From positions 1-64,000 of the forward strand of contig CANIBP010000013.1 in NCBI GenBank assembly GCA_947466075.1: a stretch of DNA of 64,000 nt, given 5' to 3'. Positions 24,545 to 33,920 of the stretch are shown in pieces (position 1 is the stretch's first letter; every line of letters begins with the position of its first letter). The notes under the pieces were generated by a model that did no database searches, was not told where the DNA came from, and saw nothing but the letters and a program-made list of their open reading frames with translations. The position numbers and the translations under genes were made by a program. The DNA comes from Verrucomicrobiaceae bacterium. GTDB taxonomy: Bacteria > Verrucomicrobiota > Verrucomicrobiia > Verrucomicrobiales > Verrucomicrobiaceae.

Positions 24545-25844
24545 CCTCACCCTCTACAATCTGGCGCTGCCGCTCGGCCTCGTCTGCATGCTGCCCGGCG
24601 CGATCATTAAGATGCGCCGTCGCAACGGTCGTTGGCGTGATCTCGCGCAGCGCGTCGGTTGTTTCGATGAGGACACAAAAAACGCCATCAATGCCCTGCC
24701 ACAACGCGAGCGCTTCTGGGTGCATGCTGTGAGTGTTGGTGAGGTCGGTGTCGCGAAAAAACTCATCACACGACTGCTCAAAACCCACGCTGATCTCGGC
24801 ATCGTCCTCAGCACCACCACGCCTACAGGTCACGCGCTCGCGGTGGAGCTTGCAGCGCAGTATGTCGGACGAGTCGTCGCCATTTTCAGCCCGGTCGATC
24901 TTCCCGGCATTGGCCGCCTGATGCTTGAGCAGATCCAGCCGACGCAGCTCATACTCGTGGAGGCCGAAGTGTGGCCGAATCTGACCGCGGCTGCCGTGCG
25001 CATCGGCATTCCCGTCTCCCTCGTCAACGCCCGCCTCTCTCCACGAAGCGAACGCCGTTACCGGAAGTTCCGCCGCTTCGTCGGCCCCATCTTCGGCATG
25101 CTGAAACAGATTCTCGTGCAGGAAGAAGACGACATCGCCCGCTGGGCGAGCTTCGGCGTCGAGCGAAGCCGCATTCACCTCACCGGCAGCATCAAATACG
25201 ATCCCGAAGGTGCCACCGTTCCTAACGTGAAGATTGATGAATTGCGCAACGTGCTCACGCAAACCGGCATCGCGGTCACACAGCCCATCATCCTCGCTGC
25301 CAGCACGCATGCAGGCGAGGAAATCGAATTCGCCCGCGTCTTCCAGCGCCTGCGCGAAAAAATCCGTGACCTTGCTCTGCTCATCGTGCCACGTCACGTC
25401 GAGCGCCGTGCCGAGATCACCGCCTCACTCAATACCATTGGCCTCACACCTGCTTTGCGCAGCGATCCGGCTTCTTGCGTCGATTCAAACGCGCCCGTCT
25501 TTGTCATCGACACCACCGGTGAACTCGCCGCATGGCAGCACCTCGCCACGCTCGTCGTGGTAGGCAAAAGCTTCCTCGCCAAAGGCGGTCAAAACCCCGC
25601 CGAAGCCGCGCTGGCGCAGAAGCCTGTCCTCTTCGGGCCGCACATGGAGAACTTCACGCCGCTCGTCGATCTCCTGCTCAAGAAGAAAGGCGCGCAGCAG
25701 GTCGCCGACTTCAACGAACTCGAAGACGCCTGCCTCGCCCTGCTGCAAGACCAAGCGAAAGCCGCTCAGATGGGCCAATCAGGCAATAAAGCCCTGAAAA
25801 CTCACGAAGGTGCCACACAGCGCAGCGCAGAGTGCTTGCTTTAA
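24525..25844 (+). CDS. waaA: 3-deoxy-D-manno-octulosonic acid (Kdo) transferase
   Basis: A 439-residue protein of the KdtA family: an N-terminal membrane anchor (YNLALPLGLVCMLPGAI), the glycosyltransferase N domain (ERFWVHAVSVGEV, STTTPTGHALA, LILVEAEVWPNLT, about 60-150) and the C-terminal GT-B half with RHVERRAEI and GGQNPAEAALAQKPVLFGPHMENF (about 352-375). It adds Kdo from CMP-Kdo to lipid A precursor at the inner face of the cytoplasmic membrane, implying a Gram-negative LPS. It overlaps rsmD by 20 bases and the convergent nucleotidyltransferase gene by 4. Confidence 0.93.
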   Translation: MASKALSLTLYNLALPLGLVCMLPGAIIKMRRRNGRWRDLAQRVGCFDEDTKNAINALPQRERFWVHAVSVGEVGVAKKLITRLLKTHADLGIVLSTTTPTGHALAVELAAQYVGRVVAIFSPVDLPGIGRLMLEQIQPTQLILVEAEVWPNLTAAAVRIGIPVSLVNARLSPRSERRYRKFRRFVGPIFGMLKQILVQEEDDIARWASFGVERSRIHLTGSIKYDPEGATVPNVKIDELRNVLTQTGIAVTQPIILAASTHAGEEIEFARVFQRLREKIRDLALLIVPRHVERRAEITASLNTIGLTPALRSDPASCVDSNAPVFVIDTTGELAAWQHLATLVVVGKSFLAKGGQNPAEAALAQKPVLFGPHMENFTPLVDLLLKKKGAQQVADFNELEDACLALLQDQAKAAQMGQSGNKALKTHEGATQRSAECLL

Positions 25845-26752
25845 CCCCACAGCGATTGCGGATACTCACCCTCGTCGATCAGCTTGCGGATGCTGGCCAC
25901 GACCTCGGCCTTGTCCTCGGGATAAGTGACGCCGAACCACTTGCCGGTGGTTTCAAGCACGCGCACCTCGGCTTTACCAACGTGGATGAGCGCATCAACT
26001 TCAGCGGGCACATAGCACTCGGATTTAAGCTCGTTGCCGCGTTTGGCGAGGAATTCGGCGAAAGCCTGGCGCAATTGCGGAAAGATGTCCGGTGTGAAGC
26101 CGAAGAAGTTCATCGACACGACTTCATCACCGTTGAGCGGCACGTAAGCGCCCTCCACCTCGCGATTTTCAGCGCCGCTGCCATGCTTGAAGATCTTCGT
26201 CATCTCAGTGACCGTTGCCAGCATGCCGTTCGCATCGCGTTTGCAGACGCCACGTGAAACACTGCCGTGTTCCGAGAGCGTGTTCTTCAAATAGAAGCCC
26301 ACCATCGACCAGTGACTCTTGCCGTCGTTAGGACGCTCCTGCACCAAATCGGCGGCGATCTTCTTGTAGGCGTCCTGGCCGTAGAAATCGTCGGCGTTGA
26401 TCATGAGGAAAGGCTCGTTCACCACGTTCGCTGCGGCGAGTAGCGCGTGTGCCGTGCCCCAGGGCTTGGTGCGACCTTCGGGCACGGAGAAGCCAGCAGG
26501 CAAGTCGTTCAAATCCTGAAACGCATAATCCACGGCAATGCGACCTTCGAATTTGGAGCCAATCTGCGTGCGAAACAGCTCCTCAAAGTCGCGGCGAATG
26601 ACAAACACCACTTTGCCAAAGCCAGCACGGATCGCGTCAAACACCGAGTAATCCAGCACCACCTCTCCCGAAGGCCCCATGGCGTCGAGTTGTTTCAGGC
26701 CGCCGTAACGGCTGCCCATGCCGGCAGCGAGGATGAGAAGAGTGGGTTTCAT
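25841..26752 (-). CDS. NTP-transferase-type sugar nucleotidyltransferase
   Basis: A 303-residue nucleotidyltransferase. The signature LILAAGMGSRYGGLKQLDAMGPSGEVVLDYSVFDAI (about 5-40) is the GxGxR loop of the NTP_transferase family, with a second conserved block PWGTAHALLAAANVV and INADDFYGQDAY (about 95-125), the DD binding metal. Members join NTP to sugar-1-phosphate or act on related substrates; the exact sugar cannot be told. Closest remembered architecture is a MobA-like or choline-phosphate type short protein. Convergent with waaA by 4 bases. Confidence 0.82.
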   Translation of the reverse strand: MKPTLLILAAGMGSRYGGLKQLDAMGPSGEVVLDYSVFDAIRAGFGKVVFVIRRDFEELFRTQIGSKFEGRIAVDYAFQDLNDLPAGFSVPEGRTKPWGTAHALLAAANVVNEPFLMINADDFYGQDAYKKIAADLVQERPNDGKSHWSMVGFYLKNTLSEHGSVSRGVCKRDANGMLATVTEMTKIFKHGSGAENREVEGAYVPLNGDEVVSMNFFGFTPDIFPQLRQAFAEFLAKRGNELKSECYVPAEVDALIHVGKAEVRVLETTGKWFGVTYPEDKAEVVASIRKLIDEGEYPQSLWG

Positions 26753-26817
26753 GAGAATTCAGAGTGGGAAGGGCGCGCATTCTTGCTGCGCACCCTTCCG
26801 GGTTCAAGGTGCAATGC

Positions 26818-26845
26818 CTTAACTTTGAACTTTGAACTTTGAACC
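26818..26845. repeat. aactttgaac tandem patch
   Basis: About three copies of the 8-base unit ctttgaac lie between the nucleotidyltransferase gene and the CdsZ-like gene. It is the counterpart of the patch at 13331-13362. Confidence 0.55.
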
Positions 26846-26867
26846 GAACCAGCTTACATCCTCCCAC

Positions 26868-27572
26868 ATGCTTCCAGCCATCACGAAACTCATCCAGCTT
26901 CAGGAACGCGATCAGCGCATCCGCAGCCTTCAAAAAGACCTCAAAGACGTGCCGACACAGCAAGCACGGGCAAAAATGCAGCTCGCCGGAGATCAAGCCG
27001 CTGTTGAGGCGGCAAACCTCGCGATGAAAGAAGTCGAGGTGAAGATTAAGAGCATCCAGCTCGACGTGCAAACACGCCAACTCTCGATCAAGCGCCTGCA
27101 GGATCAGCAGTTCGAGACGCGCAAGAACGACGAGTTTGCCGCCCTCGGCCACGAGATCAAACGCTACCAGGCTGATGTCACCAAACTCGAAGACGGTGAA
27201 CTGGAGCAGATGGAAGCGCTCGAAACCGCCAAGGCCAAACTCAAAGACGCCCAGGCCAAACTGGCCGAAACACAGAAGCGTGTGAACGAGGAACTCAAAA
27301 ACCTCGATGAACGTGCCATTGGCGTCAAAAAACGCCTCGATGACCTCAATGTCGAACGTGCCACCCTTGCCGAACCCATTGATCCCGACGCACTCGATCT
27401 CTACAACCGCATCTTCATCAAGAAGGGCGACTCCGCCATCGTGCCGATGGAGAACGCCATGTGCGGCGGCTGTCACATGAAAGTGGTCGTCGGCGTGATC
27501 CAATCGCTGAAGCAGTCCATATCGCTCACGCAATGCGAAGCCTGTGGTCGCATTCTTTACTTGGTGGAGTAG
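26868..27572 (+). CDS. zinc-ribbon coiled-coil protein of the CdsZ/DUF164 type
   Basis: A 234-residue protein made of a long coiled coil (about residues 1-175; heptads in LQKDLKDVPTQQARAKMQ and LEQMEALETAKAKLKDAQ) and a C-terminal zinc ribbon (CGGCHMKV and CEACGRILY, about 200 and 226). The architecture is that of the bacterial DUF164 zinc-ribbon family, called CdsZ in Chlamydiae, where it affects type III secretion. Here the role is unknown and no type III genes are in the window. Start ATG 26868 (MLPAITKLIQ) begins the coil; an ATG 36 bases upstream in frame is less convincing. Confidence 0.82.
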   Translation: MLPAITKLIQLQERDQRIRSLQKDLKDVPTQQARAKMQLAGDQAAVEAANLAMKEVEVKIKSIQLDVQTRQLSIKRLQDQQFETRKNDEFAALGHEIKRYQADVTKLEDGELEQMEALETAKAKLKDAQAKLAETQKRVNEELKNLDERAIGVKKRLDDLNVERATLAEPIDPDALDLYNRIFIKKGDSAIVPMENAMCGGCHMKVVVGVIQSLKQSISLTQCEACGRILYLVE

Positions 27573-27575
27573 CGC

Positions 27576-29030
27576 TCACGCCAGTAGCTTCTGCAGCACC
27601 TTGCCGTGGACATCGGTGAGCCGGAAGTCGCGGCCCTGGAACTTGAAGGTGAGCTTTTCGTGCTCCAGCCCGAGCAGATGCAGAATCGTGGCATGCAGAT
27701 CATGCACATGAGCCGGATCCTCGGCGACACCGAAGCCGAGTTCGTCAGTCTTGCCGAGTGTTTGACCGGCTTTCACGCCACCACCGGCAAACCACATGGT
27801 AAACGCGTCGATGTGATGATTGCGGCCGGTTTTGTCGCGGCTTTCGCCCATCGGTGTGCGACCAAATTCACCGCCCCAGATGACCAGCGTCTCTTCCAGC
27901 AGGCCGCGTGATTTCAAATCGCGAATCAACGCCGCGCAGCCTTGATCCACGTCTTTGACGACCTTCGGGAAATCATCCTCCAGCGTCTCGCCCTTGCCGC
28001 CATGATTGTCCCAGCTCGTATGGTAAAGCTGCACAAAACGCGTGCCCCGCTCGACCAAGCGCCGCGCCAGCAGGCAGTTGCGTGCAAACGACGGCTGTGC
28101 GGGATCAACGCCGTAAAGATCGAGCGTGGCCTTCGATTCGCCCCGCAGGTCAATCAGCTCCGGCGCGCTGCTTTGCATGCGCCAGGCCATTTCATAGGCG
28201 TTGATGCGCGTTTGAATCTCTTCATCGCCCGTTTCGACCAATCGCGAGAGATTCAACTCACGCGCCGTGTCGATCACCCGTCGTTGGCTCGCTGCGCTAT
28301 AGCTCGCCGGTGTTGAGAGATTCAAAATCGGTTCCCCCGAACCACGCAGCGGCACGCCTTGATACGTCGTTGGCAAGAAGCCGCTGCCCCACAGCACGGA
28401 GCCACCACGTGGTCCACGCGGACCGCTTTGCAATACGACGAAGCCCGGTAGATCACTCGATTCACTGCCAAGGCCGTAGGTGACCCATGATCCCATCGAC
28501 GGCCGCCCGAACTGGCCACTGCCGGTGTTCATGAACAGTTTCGCCGGCGCATGATTGAACAATTCCGTTTTGCAGGTGGTGACGACGCTGATGTCATCGA
28601 CGATGCCTTGCGTATAGGGCAGCATGTCGCTGACCCAGGTGCCACTCTCACCGCGCTGCTGGAAGTTGCGACGCGTGCCCAGCAGTTTGAAGCCGTTGCT
28701 AGTGCCCATGAAGGCAAAGCGCTTGCCCTCGATGTAGCTCTGCGGGATTGGCTGACCGTTTAGCTCGACTAGCTTAGGCTTGTAGTCATACAATTCGAGC
28801 TGCGACGGCCCGCCTGCCATAAACAGGTAGATCACGTTCTTCGCCTTTGGAGTGACATGCGTCTTCTGCATCACTCCCGGCCCCGCAGATGCCGCCGCAC
28901 TAGCCGCATTTAATCCGCGTTCAGCCATCATCGACGCCAACGCCACCGAACCAATCCCCATGCCGCACTGGCTGAAGAAATGACGGCGGGTGGTGTCACG
29001 GAGGCGACTGTCTTGCTGGGAAATCATCAA
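27576..29030 (-). CDS. DUF1501 domain-containing protein, Tat-exported (second copy)
   Basis: A 484-residue protein with a twin-arginine motif (DTTRRHFFSQCGMGIGS, about residues 11-27) and the DUF1501 core: VIYLFMAGGPSQLELYDYKPKL, QLYHTSWDNHGG, LVIWGGEFGRTPMGESR then HHIDAFTMWFAGGG, and the HDLHATILHLLGL tail. It differs from the 16888 copy in length and in the first half, so is a divergent paralogue. Reaction unknown; the family is related to sulfatase/alkaline-phosphatase metal enzymes. Again no DUF1549/DUF1553 partner flanks it. It is convergent with the CdsZ-like gene 3 bases away. Confidence 0.9.
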   Translation of the reverse strand: MMISQQDSRLRDTTRRHFFSQCGMGIGSVALASMMAERGLNAASAAASAGPGVMQKTHVTPKAKNVIYLFMAGGPSQLELYDYKPKLVELNGQPIPQSYIEGKRFAFMGTSNGFKLLGTRRNFQQRGESGTWVSDMLPYTQGIVDDISVVTTCKTELFNHAPAKLFMNTGSGQFGRPSMGSWVTYGLGSESSDLPGFVVLQSGPRGPRGGSVLWGSGFLPTTYQGVPLRGSGEPILNLSTPASYSAASQRRVIDTARELNLSRLVETGDEEIQTRINAYEMAWRMQSSAPELIDLRGESKATLDLYGVDPAQPSFARNCLLARRLVERGTRFVQLYHTSWDNHGGKGETLEDDFPKVVKDVDQGCAALIRDLKSRGLLEETLVIWGGEFGRTPMGESRDKTGRNHHIDAFTMWFAGGGVKAGQTLGKTDELGFGVAEDPAHVHDLHATILHLLGLEHEKLTFKFQGRDFRLTDVHGKVLQKLLA

Positions 29031-29061
29031 GCAAGTTTACGAAGGGAATAGCCGGGTTGTT

Positions 29062-30591
29062 TCAGACCGCCACACCCAGCGCCGCCAGCGTCTTGAGCAC
29101 GATGGGCTCGCCGGGTTGCAGCTTTTCGCGTTCTTCAAACAGCACGCGAGTCACCCGTTCGTAGTCTGGCAACTTTCCGGTGCGACGTTGGGCCAACAGG
29201 CGCACGTAACGCACCGCACGGTCGATGAGCTTGTTGTTGCTAGGCTTAACGTAGGTCATGAGGTTGTCGAGATAGCGCCCCAGTCTGCCCATGACGAGCG
29301 TGGAATGGATGTTCATGAACATCTTGAGCAGCAGATGCGCGTGGAATTCAGGCACATTGGAGAGGTCAATTCGTTCCCGCAGGCCATCGAACTCCCAGAC
29401 CATCTCCCCTGCCCCACCGCCGATGCGAAACGGCAGATGCTCGGCGTTGTGTGTGCGGATTTGACGGCGTGCGGGCAGTTGCGCAGAAAAGTCGTAGCAG
29501 GCGAGTACTTCGGCACCAGCGAGGTGTTTCACATCCGGCCATTCGAGCGTGCGGGGTTTGCGATGCAGCAAAGCTTTCCAGGCTGAATGAGCTTCGGCCT
29601 GCTCCGGCATGAGAAAATGGCACCATGCAGCTGGCGCAGCCGGATCATCCTGCTTTTCAAACGCGGCAAGGCTGAAGGTCGGTGCGCGTTCCGTCGTGTC
29701 AGTGACGACGGTGATGCCAAAACGATCGCTCTCATACAGAACGAACGCTCCACGCTCGTAAACAGCGGCTTCATGTTCAATGAAGGGCACCAGAAACTGC
29801 CCGTCACGATGCACCACATGCGAGATCAGCTTCAACACTTCCAAAGGTGCGTTCTCAGGATCCCGCGTGTGCATGAAGGCGAAGCCAATCGCCGCCATGA
29901 GCACGGTGCTGGCCTGCAAGCGGGTGCTACCAGAAACCGCCATCGCACCGACAGCCAGGTTCATTTTGCGAATAGCTGGGTTTTCAATCACCTGCTTCGA
30001 CCGGGCAGCTACTTTGACGAGTTGCTCGTCAGGATTGCAATACAGGAACCACGGGCAGTTCGTTGATAGCTCGGCAGCTCTTTCAGTCGCTCCAATGACA
30101 AATGGCGTCTCGCCGCCTTCCGTCGTGGCTATGAGCAAATCACCTTCGACAAATCCAAGCTCCTCAAGCTGCCGAGCACCGTACTCGGGATGGTCCTCGA
30201 AGGTCTCGATGGCCTTGATCAGGGCGAGATCGCCACCGGCCATAAAGGCTACGACACGTTCCGGGTCTGGCGACGGCAAAACGCCCATACGGCAGAAAAT
30301 TTCGATACTGAGCGACAACCGGCCCGTGGCACCGCAGCCGCAGAGAAACACCCGACGGCCCGCATCGAACGTGGCGGCCACCGCCCGTGCCAGATCGGCC
30401 AACGGCGCGGCTTTAGCCTGCATCTGCCGCAGTGCGTGGATATCGACATGGTGCATCAGCTTGATTGCCTCACTCACGTCCTCATGCGCCATCTGCGAGA
30501 GCGAGGTGGTGAAAGCATGCTGCGCCTCGGTGTCAAGCGAGCCGAGCTGGTAGTCGGCGGACACTTTGAGGAATTCATTGGCGGCATTCAT
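29062..30591 (-). CDS. SIS-domain protein of the MurQ/GCKR type
   Basis: A 509-residue protein with tandem SIS domains. The first has RVFLCGCGATGRLSLSIEIF (about 79-98), the equivalent of the MurQ GxGTSGRL loop, then IATTEGGETPFVIGA and the NPDEQLVKVAARSK block. The second half contains HAHLLLKMFMNIHSTLVMGRLGRYLDN, a MurQ/GCKR motif. MurQ cleaves lactate from MurNAc-6-phosphate; GCKR binds sugar phosphates. MurQ is about 300 residues, so this is a double-length form and may be a binding or regulatory protein. It is divergent from menF, sharing about 98 bases. Start ATG 30591 (MNAANEFLKV). Confidence 0.75.
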   Translation of the reverse strand: MNAANEFLKVSADYQLGSLDTEAQHAFTTSLSQMAHEDVSEAIKLMHHVDIHALRQMQAKAAPLADLARAVAATFDAGRRVFLCGCGATGRLSLSIEIFCRMGVLPSPDPERVVAFMAGGDLALIKAIETFEDHPEYGARQLEELGFVEGDLLIATTEGGETPFVIGATERAAELSTNCPWFLYCNPDEQLVKVAARSKQVIENPAIRKMNLAVGAMAVSGSTRLQASTVLMAAIGFAFMHTRDPENAPLEVLKLISHVVHRDGQFLVPFIEHEAAVYERGAFVLYESDRFGITVVTDTTERAPTFSLAAFEKQDDPAAPAAWCHFLMPEQAEAHSAWKALLHRKPRTLEWPDVKHLAGAEVLACYDFSAQLPARRQIRTHNAEHLPFRIGGGAGEMVWEFDGLRERIDLSNVPEFHAHLLLKMFMNIHSTLVMGRLGRYLDNLMTYVKPSNNKLIDRAVRYVRLLAQRRTGKLPDYERVTRVLFEEREKLQPGEPIVLKTLAALGVAV

Positions 30592-30689
30592 ACAGGAGAT
30601 TCGATTGGCAACAGCAGATGGACGTTCAGTAATGACACTTTCCCATCTTGCACGCTGCGCGGCGCGTTTCACTATGCATGCAAACTCGC

Positions 30690-31709
30690 ATGACGGAATT
30701 CACTTTGTTCAGGCTGCCCGACGGACGGGCGTGGCTGGGAGAAGGCCCCTTCACCGCGCTAGCGGCTGCGCCGGTGGCGGGTGGGGCCTTCTACATCAAT
30801 GACTTCGATTTGAGCGACCCGCTGCCGTGGAAAGTGCCGGCCAAACTGCACACCATCACCGCTGACAGCCTCGCGCAGAAGATCCACCTCAATGGTGCCC
30901 AAACTCCACAGATCAACTGGGCCAAACCGGCCACGGAATGGTTCAAAATGGCCTTTCGCCGCATTCGCCGCGAGGTTTTGGCCAAGCGCATTGAAAAAAT
31001 GGTGCCCGTGCTCACCGAATCCGGCACGCTGACCTCCGGCGATCCAAGACGTCTGCTCGAAGCCATCATGAAGGCACCGGCCAACATGTGGGGTTATGCG
31101 CATGTGAAGGAGTCCGGCGGCTTTCTCGGCGCGACACCGGAACTGCTGTTTCAGGTGCACGGGCAAGACCTCGAAACGATGGCGCTGGCCGGAACTGCAA
31201 AGCCCGGCAATCAAGACGCCTTCATCACCGATGTGAAGGAGATTGAAGAGCATGAAATCGTCGTGCGCTACCTCACGGAGCAATTGCAAACCATGGGTGC
31301 CGTAAGCCGTCAGCCGCGCACCCTATGCCAGACCTCAGGTCTCGTGCATTTCCAGTCCCGTTTGAACGTGAAATTGCATGTGGCAGCCGATCCAGCACAG
31401 CTTGTGCCGCTGCTGCACCCCACTCCTGCAGTTGGTTGTCTGCCACGGAATGACGCCTCCATCGCGCGACTACGTGAATACCGGCAGCAATTGAAGGTGC
31501 CGGGATTTTTTGGCGCGCCGTTCGGTTTCGCAGAAGCCGATGGCACCACGCACGTCATCGTCGCCATACGTGGCATCTGCTGGGACGGCGACACCATCAG
31601 CCTGCCCTCCGGCTGCGGTATCGTCGGTGGCAGTGCCTTCGATCACGAATGGCGTGAACTACGGCTCAAACGCGAGGCCGTGCTTCGACTTCTGGCACTT
31701 CAGTCATGA
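30690..31709 (+). CDS. menF: isochorismate synthase (chorismate-binding enzyme)
   Basis: A 339-residue chorismate-binding enzyme. Motifs include FKMAFRRIRREVLAKRIEKMVPV (the conserved helix with a general base Lys), GYAHVKESGGFLGATPELLF, LAGTAKPGN, VKEIEEHEIVVRYL and the C-terminal GCGIVGGSAFDHEWRE. Position directly before menD, with a 4-base ATGA overlap, identifies the role as chorismate to isochorismate in menaquinone synthesis. Anthranilate or p-aminobenzoate synthases share the fold and are the alternative, but the menD overlap argues against them. Start ATG 30690 (MTEFTLFRL) rather than 30648. Confidence 0.9.
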   Translation: MTEFTLFRLPDGRAWLGEGPFTALAAAPVAGGAFYINDFDLSDPLPWKVPAKLHTITADSLAQKIHLNGAQTPQINWAKPATEWFKMAFRRIRREVLAKRIEKMVPVLTESGTLTSGDPRRLLEAIMKAPANMWGYAHVKESGGFLGATPELLFQVHGQDLETMALAGTAKPGNQDAFITDVKEIEEHEIVVRYLTEQLQTMGAVSRQPRTLCQTSGLVHFQSRLNVKLHVAADPAQLVPLLHPTPAVGCLPRNDASIARLREYRQQLKVPGFFGAPFGFAEADGTTHVIVAIRGICWDGDTISLPSGCGIVGGSAFDHEWRELRLKREAVLRLLALQS

Positions 31710-33238
31710 CGCAACCACAGCTCATTCAGCAAACTCTCCAAACGCTCGCCGATCTCGGTGTGCGCGAAGTCTGCGTTGCCGCCGGTGCGCGCAATGCGCC
31801 GCTGGTGGCGGCATTGCTCAACTGTCGCGGTGTGAAGATTTGGAATTTCTTTGAGGAACGCAGCGCGGCATTCTTTGCTCTTGGCCGCATCATGGCGGAT
31901 CGCCAACCGGTCGCAGTCGTGACCACTTCGGGCACCGCAGCGGCAGAATTGTTGCCCGCCACGATTGAAGCGCACTATCAATGCCTGCCACTCGTGCTGG
32001 TGACGGCAGACCGCCCAAAAAGCTATCGCGGCAGCGGTGCACCGCAGGCAATTGAGCAGGCAGGCTTGTTTGGCTGTTATGCGGCAGCCTTGGGAGACTG
32101 GGATGGAACGAATGAGTCCTATGACACCCAGATGTCCTATGGACCGATGCATCTGAATGTGTCTTTCGACGAGCCGCTGGAGACGAATGTGCCTGGCCTT
32201 GATTTTTCTGCCGCAACCATGCCGCAAACGCCACAGTCAGTGCCACCTTGCTCCTTGGAGTGTGATCTGGTGCTCGCATCAGGCATGCATCCAGCAGAAG
32301 CGGCAGAGGCAGCGGCGTTTCTCGCACAGCTCGGTGCACCGATCATTGCTGAAGCGACCTCGAACCTGCACGGTTTTCGTGATTTGCAGCCGTTGCTTAT
32401 TCCTGGCGGCGAACGGGCGCTGCAATCAGCCCGGCCAGCCCATGTGCTGCGCCTCGGCGCGGTGCCGTCATGGCGCTGGTGGCGGGATTTGGAATCACAG
32501 CCGAAAATCCATGTCACGAACCTCACACGGACGCAGTTCAGCGGACTGGCGCGCACGGAGAATGTCGAAACACTGGCCTGGGACAACATTCACAGCACGC
32601 AGTTTGCAGTCATTGATCCGCCCTGCGGCATTCTACGGTTTGAGCCAGAGTTCGAAAAATTCCCGGGGTCGGAACCGGGCTGGATGCGGCGGCTTGTGGA
32701 GGTGATCCCAGCAGGGTCACGCGTGTTTCTGGGCAACAGCCTGCCGATTCGTGAATTCAATCTGGCGCTGCAAACAGCGCAGCCAGGCGTGGAGTTTTTT
32801 GCGAATCGCGGTGCCAATGGCATCGACGGCCTAGTTTCGACGTTTCTTGGCACAAGCGCCGTTCACCACGGTGAATGCTGGCTGATTATCGGTGATTTAA
32901 GTACGCTGTATGATCTCGCCGCACCGTGGATCATCGCGCAAATGGCTCATCCAAAACTGCGTATCGTCATCATCAACAACGGTGGTGGCAAAATCTTCTC
33001 CCGTGTCGCCAGTATGCGTGCGTTGCCGGAAGCAGCCCGCAGTGTGATCGAAAACCGCCATGCGATGAACTTTGAGCCATGGGCACAACTCTGGGGCATG
33101 GAATATCTGCAAACAGAAGACCCGAGCGACCTAGCAGATTTGCTACCGGTGCCAATCGTGATCGAAATCAATCCAGACCCACTCCAAACGGAGGCGTTTT
33201 GGAAGGACTGGCAGCGACCCGTAATCAGGCCACGATAA
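31706..33238 (+). CDS. menD: SEPHCHC synthase (thiamine-diphosphate enzyme of menaquinone synthesis)
   Basis: A 510-residue ThDP enzyme. The N-terminal block VAAGARNAPLVAAL and the family stretch TTSGTAAAELLPATIEA with LVLVTADRPKSYRGSGAPQAIEQ (about 80-115) are typical MenD, with SLPIRE and RGANGIDGLVST and the cofactor Mg site IIGDLSTLYDL and INNGGGKIFS near the end. It combines isochorismate with 2-oxoglutarate, releasing CO2. It overlaps menF by 4 bases, so the two are coupled. The 3' end overlaps the convergent dhaL by 14 bases. Length is slightly short of E. coli MenD (556). Confidence 0.94.
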   Translation: MTQPQLIQQTLQTLADLGVREVCVAAGARNAPLVAALLNCRGVKIWNFFEERSAAFFALGRIMADRQPVAVVTTSGTAAAELLPATIEAHYQCLPLVLVTADRPKSYRGSGAPQAIEQAGLFGCYAAALGDWDGTNESYDTQMSYGPMHLNVSFDEPLETNVPGLDFSAATMPQTPQSVPPCSLECDLVLASGMHPAEAAEAAAFLAQLGAPIIAEATSNLHGFRDLQPLLIPGGERALQSARPAHVLRLGAVPSWRWWRDLESQPKIHVTNLTRTQFSGLARTENVETLAWDNIHSTQFAVIDPPCGILRFEPEFEKFPGSEPGWMRRLVEVIPAGSRVFLGNSLPIREFNLALQTAQPGVEFFANRGANGIDGLVSTFLGTSAVHHGECWLIIGDLSTLYDLAAPWIIAQMAHPKLRIVIINNGGGKIFSRVASMRALPEAARSVIENRHAMNFEPWAQLWGMEYLQTEDPSDLADLLPVPIVIEINPDPLQTEAFWKDWQRPVIRPR

Positions 33239-33860
33239 AGTCGCGGAAAGCGTCGATGATGACAACGACGGAGCAGGCTCCGGCATCTGGGAAACCGATG
33301 CAACCTTCTCCAAGGGTCTTCGCACGGCCAAACTTCGCGATCATGGGCTTGCTTGCCTCTTTGCCGGCTTCGGTCGCAGCAGCCACGGCTTTGATCGCCT
33401 CGGGCAATGATTCTCCAGCGACTTCAGCTGCTTTGATCGCGGCGGGTTCCATGGCATCCACGCAGGTTTTGTCGCCAATCGCAGCACCACCACGTTGCTT
33501 TACACCATCCACGCCCGCTTTGAGGAATGCGGCGAGTCCAGCGGCATCAAAGGTATCTTTACCGTTCAGCGCCTTGCCGCCATTGCGGAAGAAGGTGCCA
33601 AAAATCGCGCCACTCGCGCCGCCCATGCTGCTCATCATCGCCATGCCGACGGTGGCGAAGGCTTTCTCGATGCTCTCGACTTCAGCAGCGTTGAGTTTTT
33701 CAATCGAAGCCCGCATGCCGCGCTCCATGCCCATGCCGTGGTCGCCATCACCGAGATTGCGATCCGCCTCGGACAGCATCGGCTCCGCAGCGATGATGCG
33801 CTCGCAAGCGAGAATGAGCATGGCTTTGACTTCGTCTTTGGATAGGTTGGCTTTGGGCAT
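33225..33860 (-). CDS. dhaL: dihydroxyacetone kinase ADP-binding subunit DhaL
   Basis: A 211-residue protein. The ADP/Mg site is DRNLGDGDHGMGMERGM (about 41-57), the DhaL metal motif with three Asp, followed by SSMGGASGAIFGTFFRNGG (about 79-97) and DKTCVDAMEPA. With DhaK it phosphorylates dihydroxyacetone in the cytoplasm. In PTS-linked kinases DhaM feeds the phosphate; in ATP-linked ones L and K domains are fused. Here L and K are separate genes with a cyclic-nucleotide-binding protein between and no DhaM in the window. Confidence 0.92.
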   Translation of the reverse strand: MPKANLSKDEVKAMLILACERIIAAEPMLSEADRNLGDGDHGMGMERGMRASIEKLNAAEVESIEKAFATVGMAMMSSMGGASGAIFGTFFRNGGKALNGKDTFDAAGLAAFLKAGVDGVKQRGGAAIGDKTCVDAMEPAAIKAAEVAGESLPEAIKAVAAATEAGKEASKPMIAKFGRAKTLGEGCIGFPDAGACSVVVIIDAFRDFIVA

Positions 33861-33920
33861 GGGACCGCGATTGTTGGCGCTTTGGCCGCGAAGTCAAATG
33901 CGAAGCCCAGCGGCCGAGGG

